This document shows, in pieces, positions 8,212-9,995 of a stretch of 9,995 nucleotides of DNA. Origin of the DNA: CAIXTV01 sp964543995 (lineage in GTDB: Bacteria > Bacteroidota > Bacteroidia > Bacteroidales > CAIXTV01). The stretch spans positions 1 to 9,995 of the forward strand of contig CAZJBB010000115.1 of the NCBI GenBank assembly GCA_964543995.1, given 5' to 3'. Below the pieces are notes generated by a model. It saw nothing but the letters and a program-made list of their open reading frames with translations, was not told the DNA's origin and made no database searches. Made by a program: the position numbers and the translations under genes. The stretch's first letter is position 1, and each line of letters begins with the position of its first letter.

Positions 8212-8646
8212 TTATGATAGTATAATGATGTCAATTGCAGCAATTAATAGTAAAAGTGTCATTATAATAATATGGTTTGGTTTCAAAATTGTTTTATTTG
8301 GTTCAAGTTTATTCCAATCTGGCTCCAGTTTTGCCGTTACATGTTTCCTTAGTCTTCTGTTTTGGCATGAAACATAGTCAACCGAATAACAACAACCCAA
8401 ACCTATCAATGTTACAACTGATGCAAAAACAACTTTTACTATACACTCTGAAAATAGAACCTTAAATCCGGCACCATACTTTATGGTTATTATACCACTC
8501 AATATAGCAAGTAATATTGCCACATACCATGTCGAAACCGTTAACTCATAGTCACGATATCGCCTCATTTCTGTGTAGAGTTCAGAATAAATAGTATCCT
8601 TTGATACAACATCAGATTTGCTATTATTAGATGAATCACTATCCAT
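8212..8646 (-). CDS. Small hypothetical protein with three predicted membrane helices
   Basis: I do not recognise this 144-residue protein. It starts with a polar, Ser/Asp-rich stretch and an amphipathic segment (YSELYTEMRRYRDYEL, 20-35), then shows three hydrophobic stretches: about 39-58 (TWYVAILLAILSGIITIKYG), 66-88 (containing VVFASVVTLIGLGCCYSV) and 126-144 (IIIMTLLLLIAAIDIIIL), the last ending at the C-terminus. A basic cytoplasmic-like loop (RRLRKH at 97-102, then KLEPDWNKLEPNK) separates helices two and three. The layout suggests an inner-membrane protein with a cytosolic N-terminus. It lies in the same direction as hsdM, 56 bp upstream, and could be the first gene of the operon. Codon use and AT content resemble its neighbours. 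Possible roles include an accessory factor or membrane effector of the island, or an unrelated passenger; nothing in the sequence decides. No match to the Bacteroidota promoter consensus (TAnnTTTG) was found in its leader. Confidence 0.7.
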   Translation of the reverse strand: MDSDSSNNSKSDVVSKDTIYSELYTEMRRYRDYELTVSTWYVAILLAILSGIITIKYGAGFKVLFSECIVKVVFASVVTLIGLGCCYSVDYVSCQNRRLRKHVTAKLEPDWNKLEPNKTILKPNHIIIMTLLLLIAAIDIIILS

Positions 8647-8858
8647 AAACTTGATTTTTAAGGTTGATAATATTTAATTTAAATTCACCTGAATCAACAA
8701 TCAGTGTTCCTGACTTCAATTAAGGCACCTTTATTTAATTTTTTTCAGACCATAAAATTAAAACTATTTTATTATTACATACCAATTTTTTTAAAATTAT
8801 TATTAACCATCCCATTAACACTTTGCCTTTAGCCTGATAAAATGGTTATTTTCACCCT

Positions 8859-8910
8859 GTTCGGCGGCGGTTCCTCCCTCAGTCCTCCTATCACTTAAAA
8901 AGTGAGAGCT
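8859..8910. repeat. Degenerate copy of the GC-rich hairpin module at 9220-9301
   Basis: The 13-mer GTTCGGCGGCGGT at 8859-8871 is identical to 9220-9232, the core of the perfect hairpin further right. What follows is also related: CCTC(A/G)GTCC, then (C/G)TCTATC or CCTATC, then a short palindrome, in the same order and at similar distance (8876-8905 compared with 9267-9301). This indicates two copies of one composite repeat, this one having lost the right hairpin arm. Alignment was by eye. Confidence 0.5.
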
Positions 8911-8951
8911 TCACTCAAAGTGAAAGATTCACTCAAAATGAAACCTTCACT
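8891..8951. repeat. Short tandem palindromic repeats (TCACTnAAA units)
   Basis: Three consecutive units start at 8891 (20 bp), 8911 (18 bp) and 8929 (18 bp), followed by a partial fourth at 8947. Each begins TCACT(T/C)AAA and contains a reverse-complement AGTGA or near match, for example TCACTCAAAGTGA at 8911-8923, so each is a small inverted repeat. The array could be protein-binding iterons or a repetitive-element remnant; the sequence does not decide. Confidence 0.6.
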
Positions 8952-9003
8952 ATCAAATCAATCATTTAATCAAGTCAATCACCGGTTCAAACAATTTTCC
9001 TTT

Positions 9004-9041
9004 CTGTGTAATCCTTTAATCTGTTTAATCCCCGTTGGTTT
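9004..9041. repeat. TAATC-phased short interspersed sequence
   Basis: TAATC occurs three times at 9009, 9017 and 9026 inside a stretch beginning CTGTGTAATCC and ending CCCCGTTGGTTT. I recall similar degenerate sequences in spacers of many bacterial genomes. There is no coding or structural reading of it here. Confidence 0.35.
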
Positions 9042-9084
9042 ATGGGGTATAATCTTTGAAGGTGTAACTAATTAAATCTTGATA

Positions 9085-9120
9085 AATCCAAAGTCACGTA
9101 GTGACGACATTATGGTAGAA
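9085..9120. repeat. 36-bp direct repeat, copy 1
   Basis: This is identical over all 36 bases to 9137-9172; the copies are separated by 16 bp of A-rich sequence, giving a 52-bp period. The repeat contains the palindrome GTCAC-GTA-GTGAC (9093-9105), so each copy can form a small stem-loop, followed by GACATTATGGTAGAA. It looks like a repetitive extragenic palindrome family rather than CRISPR. Confidence 0.8.
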
Positions 9121-9136
9121 AACAAAAACCCAAAAC

Positions 9137-9172
9137 AATCCAAAGTCACGTAGTGACGACATTATGGTAGAA
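9137..9172. repeat. 36-bp direct repeat, copy 2
   Basis: This is the exact second copy of 9085-9120, with the same internal palindrome at 9145-9157. The identity ends at both sides (A versus C before, A versus T after), so the unit boundaries are defined by these two copies. Confidence 0.8.
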
Positions 9173-9212
9173 TGAAAAACCCATTCTCCTCAGCCTACTA
9201 TATTGTTCATTA

Positions 9213-9256
9213 GCCCAACGTTCGGCGGCGGTAGGAACCGCCGCCGAACGTTGGGC
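9213..9256. repeat. Perfect 20-bp inverted repeat (long GC-rich hairpin)
   Basis: The arms 9213-9232 and 9237-9256 are perfect reverse complements (GCCCAACGTTCGGCGGCGGT on the left) around a 4-base AGGA loop. No T-run follows on either strand, so it is not a standard terminator. The arm core also occurs at 8859-8871, which points to a mobile or repeated palindromic element. Confidence 0.85.
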
Positions 9257-9272
9257 CGAGGTTCTACCTCGG
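9256..9272. repeat. Short hairpin following the 20-bp inverted repeat
   Basis: CCGAGGT (9256-9262) and ACCTCGG (9266-9272) form a perfect 7-bp stem with a TCT loop. It abuts the right arm of the larger hairpin, sharing base 9256, so the two could form a stacked double structure in single-stranded DNA or RNA. Confidence 0.6.
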
Positions 9273-9284
9273 TCCGTCTATCCC

Positions 9285-9301
9285 GAAAGGCTCAGCCTTT
9301 C
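9285..9301. repeat. Third consecutive small hairpin
   Basis: GAAAGGC (9285-9291) pairs with GCCTTTC (9295-9301) across a TCA loop. It lies 12 bp after the previous stem. The order large stem, small stem, small stem appears to be one composite repeat unit, with a decayed relative at 8859-8910. Confidence 0.55.
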
Positions 9302-9364
9302 AAAAAATCCTATCTTATCATACCCATCAGAGTCATCCGCGTCACACTCTGTTATTGCCCCTTT

Positions 9365-9407
9365 TTAACCTGTCCCGCACCTAAAGGTCGGGAGGGGTTG
9401 GGGTTAA
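9365..9407. repeat. Nested imperfect hairpin
   Basis: The outer arms TTAACC (9365-9370) and GGTTAA (9402-9407) enclose an inner stem, CCCGCACCT (9374-9382) against AGGTCGGG (9385-9392), which has one bulged C. The sequence is GC-rich and unlike the flanking genes. It is probably another short interspersed repeat. Confidence 0.45.
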
Positions 9408-9450
9408 GAATCATACAAATATCATCATCCCCGTCCAAAAAAAATATTCG

Positions 9451-9482
9451 GCACCTCCGGCGCCGGAAGAAGGAGGGGGTGC
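9451..9482. repeat. GC-rich imperfect palindrome
   Basis: The centre TCCGGCGCCGGA (9456-9467) is a perfect 12-bp palindrome. Outside it, GCAC-CTCC on the left can alternatively pair with GGAG-GGG-GTGC on the right (9472-9482, with bulges), so two competing folds are possible. No function is assigned. Confidence 0.45.
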
Positions 9483-9490
9483 ATCTTGTT

Positions 9491-9509
9491 CCAGGGGCTT
9501 CACCCCTGG
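9491..9509. repeat. 7-bp stem hairpin with repeated loop motif
   Basis: CCAGGGG (9491-9497) and CCCCTGG (9503-9509) pair across CTTCA. The central GGGCTTCACC recurs at 9532-9541 without the full stem, suggesting a second, partial copy of this element 37 bp to the right. Confidence 0.55.
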
Positions 9510-9562
9510 CTACCAATATGTCGCCTCTACAGGGCTTCACCTCCTCCGTAATCCATAATTAC

Positions 9563-9598
9563 CTTAGTGTCCCTCAGTGCCCTCAGTGCCTTAGTGGT
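9563..9598. repeat. 36-bp direct repeat with ~9-bp internal phasing, copy A
   Basis: This is 35/36 identical to 9630-9665. Internally, T(T/C)AGTG occurs four times, at 9564, 9574, 9583 and 9591, that is every 8-10 bases. It resembles a widespread class of short interspersed sequences I recall from spacers in many bacteria; no function is known to me. Confidence 0.75.
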
Positions 9599-9629
9599 TC
9601 CCCTTCCGTCTTCCAACACTCAAAATTTT

Positions 9630-9665
9630 CTTAGTGTCCCTCAGTGTCCTCAGTGCCTTAGTGGT
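9630..9665. repeat. 36-bp direct repeat with ~9-bp internal phasing, copy B
   Basis: This is the second copy of 9563-9598 with a single change (T at 9647 where copy A has C at 9580). It ends 12 bp before the stop codon end of the gene at 9678, so it lies immediately downstream of that minus-strand gene. Confidence 0.75.
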
Positions 9666-9677
9666 AACCCTTCAAAC

Positions 9678-9995
9678 TCAACTCCTCACAACCCAAAAAC
9701 TCCCCCTAGTCTCCTTTCCTCCATTTATCGTAAAACTAACATTCTTACTAACAATCTCCTTCCCAGAAATCACTGCCGCATAAGCACCTACCACCAAATC
9801 AACACCTCTAAACAAACCATTCTCATCCGAAGTATAACTCTTATCCACCGAAGGCAAATACAACACCAATCCTTCAAACTTAACCTCTGTCCCCTTCTCA
9901 TAAACAGTCAGCGCAAAACTCCCCAAATCATTATCAGGCAATGCATTTTTCTTCAAAAGCACCTCCATCTTAGCTGCTTTTTCATTATTCACAGC
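9678..9995 (-). CDS. Hypothetical protein, 3' end only (partial at right edge)
   Basis: The frame is open to the right edge: 105 codons are visible before the TGA at 9678-9680. The codon at 9992-9990 is GTG, preceded in frame by GCT at the edge, so it is more likely an internal Val than a start. The visible part has a short helical stretch (NNEKAAKMEVLLKK) followed by a beta-rich domain with LTVYEKGTEV, the turn TSDENGLFRG and VVGAYAAVI. The order 'value added to a protein, T.DENG.F....L..G.Y...I' is reminiscent of carboxypeptidase-regulatory-like beta-sandwich domains, but the match is weak and I would not name the family. It lacks any visible signal peptide, since the N-terminus is missing. 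It is about 1 kb of repeats away from the restriction operon, so it is probably unrelated to it. Confidence 0.7.
   Translation of the reverse strand, partial: AVNNEKAAKMEVLLKKNALPDNDLGSFALTVYEKGTEVKFEGLVLYLPSVDKSYTSDENGLFRGVDLVVGAYAAVISGKEIVSKNVSFTINGGKETRGSFWVVRS

Larger units (their letters stand above)
8647..9677. other. 1-kb gene-free, repeat-rich intergenic region
   Basis: No credible gene lies here; open frames on either strand run through hairpins and repeats and encode low-complexity Arg/Pro/Gly-rich text. The first 200 bases (8647-8850) are very AT-rich and form the leader of the membrane-protein gene; I see no exact promoter match there. From 8859 to 9665 the region is a mosaic of short repeat families, listed separately: short tandem palindromes, a 36-bp direct repeat pair, six hairpin-forming elements and a second near-identical 36-bp pair. 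Base composition shifts to GC-rich between about 9213 and 9545, unlike the flanking genes. No tRNA, rRNA, insertion-sequence gene or riboswitch was recognised. No hairpin is followed by a convincing T-run on the minus strand, so an intrinsic terminator for the gene at 9678 is not evident. Confidence 0.75.

Noticed and set aside
9085..9172. Possible two-repeat CRISPR array
   Set aside because: There are only two repeats, the spacer is 16 bp and A-rich, and no cas gene is present; the palindromic core plus tail fits a dispersed repeat better.
9213..9256. Intrinsic terminator for the gene ending at 9678
   Set aside because: The stem is strong but no T-run follows on the minus strand, and it lies more than 400 bp past the stop codon.
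9352..9540. Minus-strand open frame of 62 codons
   Set aside because: It overlaps the same hairpins, is Arg/Gly-rich and has no recognisable domain or upstream signal.
9203..9634. Plus-strand open frame of 143 codons
   Set aside because: It runs through the perfect hairpin, the other stems and a direct repeat; the encoded text is Arg/Pro/Ser-rich with no family resemblance and its frame is an accident of GC-rich repeats.
9990..9992. GTG as the start of the right-edge gene
   Set aside because: The frame stays open to the window end (GCT before it) and there is no leader to judge; an internal Val in a longer protein is more likely.

Overview
The window looks like a chromosomal accessory region from a member of the Bacteroidota. 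This is an inference from AT-rich genes with AT-only leaders and no clear Shine-Dalgarno sites, very short intergenic gaps, protein sequences of the style common in that phylum, and a repeat-laden spacer of a kind I associate with those genomes. No ribosomal or housekeeping marker is present to confirm it.

Layout: every supported gene is on the minus strand. Reading in the direction of transcription (right to left): (1) 9995-9678, the 3' end of an unrecognised gene cut by the right edge; (2) 9677-8647, about 1 kb without a gene, packed with short direct repeats, short tandem palindromes and six consecutive hairpin-forming elements; (3) 8646-8212, a small protein with three predicted membrane segments; (4) 8155-1620, a complete and apparently intact type I restriction-modification operon in the order hsdM, hsdS, hsdR; (5) 1608-784, a HipA-like kinase of the small HipA_2 type; (6) 782-1, a gene open at the left edge whose N-terminus resembles DUF3037 proteins. 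The last gene has no stop in the window and reads through to base 1.

The gaps are 56 bp (membrane protein to hsdM), an 8-bp overlap (hsdM/hsdS), 4 bp (hsdS/hsdR), 11 bp (hsdR/kinase) and 1 bp (kinase/DUF3037-like). This argues for one transcript of at least five genes and perhaps six. HsdM and HsdS would form the modification enzyme, and HsdR adds DNA translocation and cleavage of unmodified DNA. The kinase and its partner are the less expected part. HipA-like kinases of this type commonly sit next to a DUF3037 protein, but their position as cistrons four and five of an hsd operon suggests a combined defence or defence-control module. That functional link is inference from gene order only.

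The main things to follow up are the hsdMSR plus kinase plus DUF3037-like arrangement, the small membrane protein at its head, and the dense mosaic of different short repeat families just upstream of the island.
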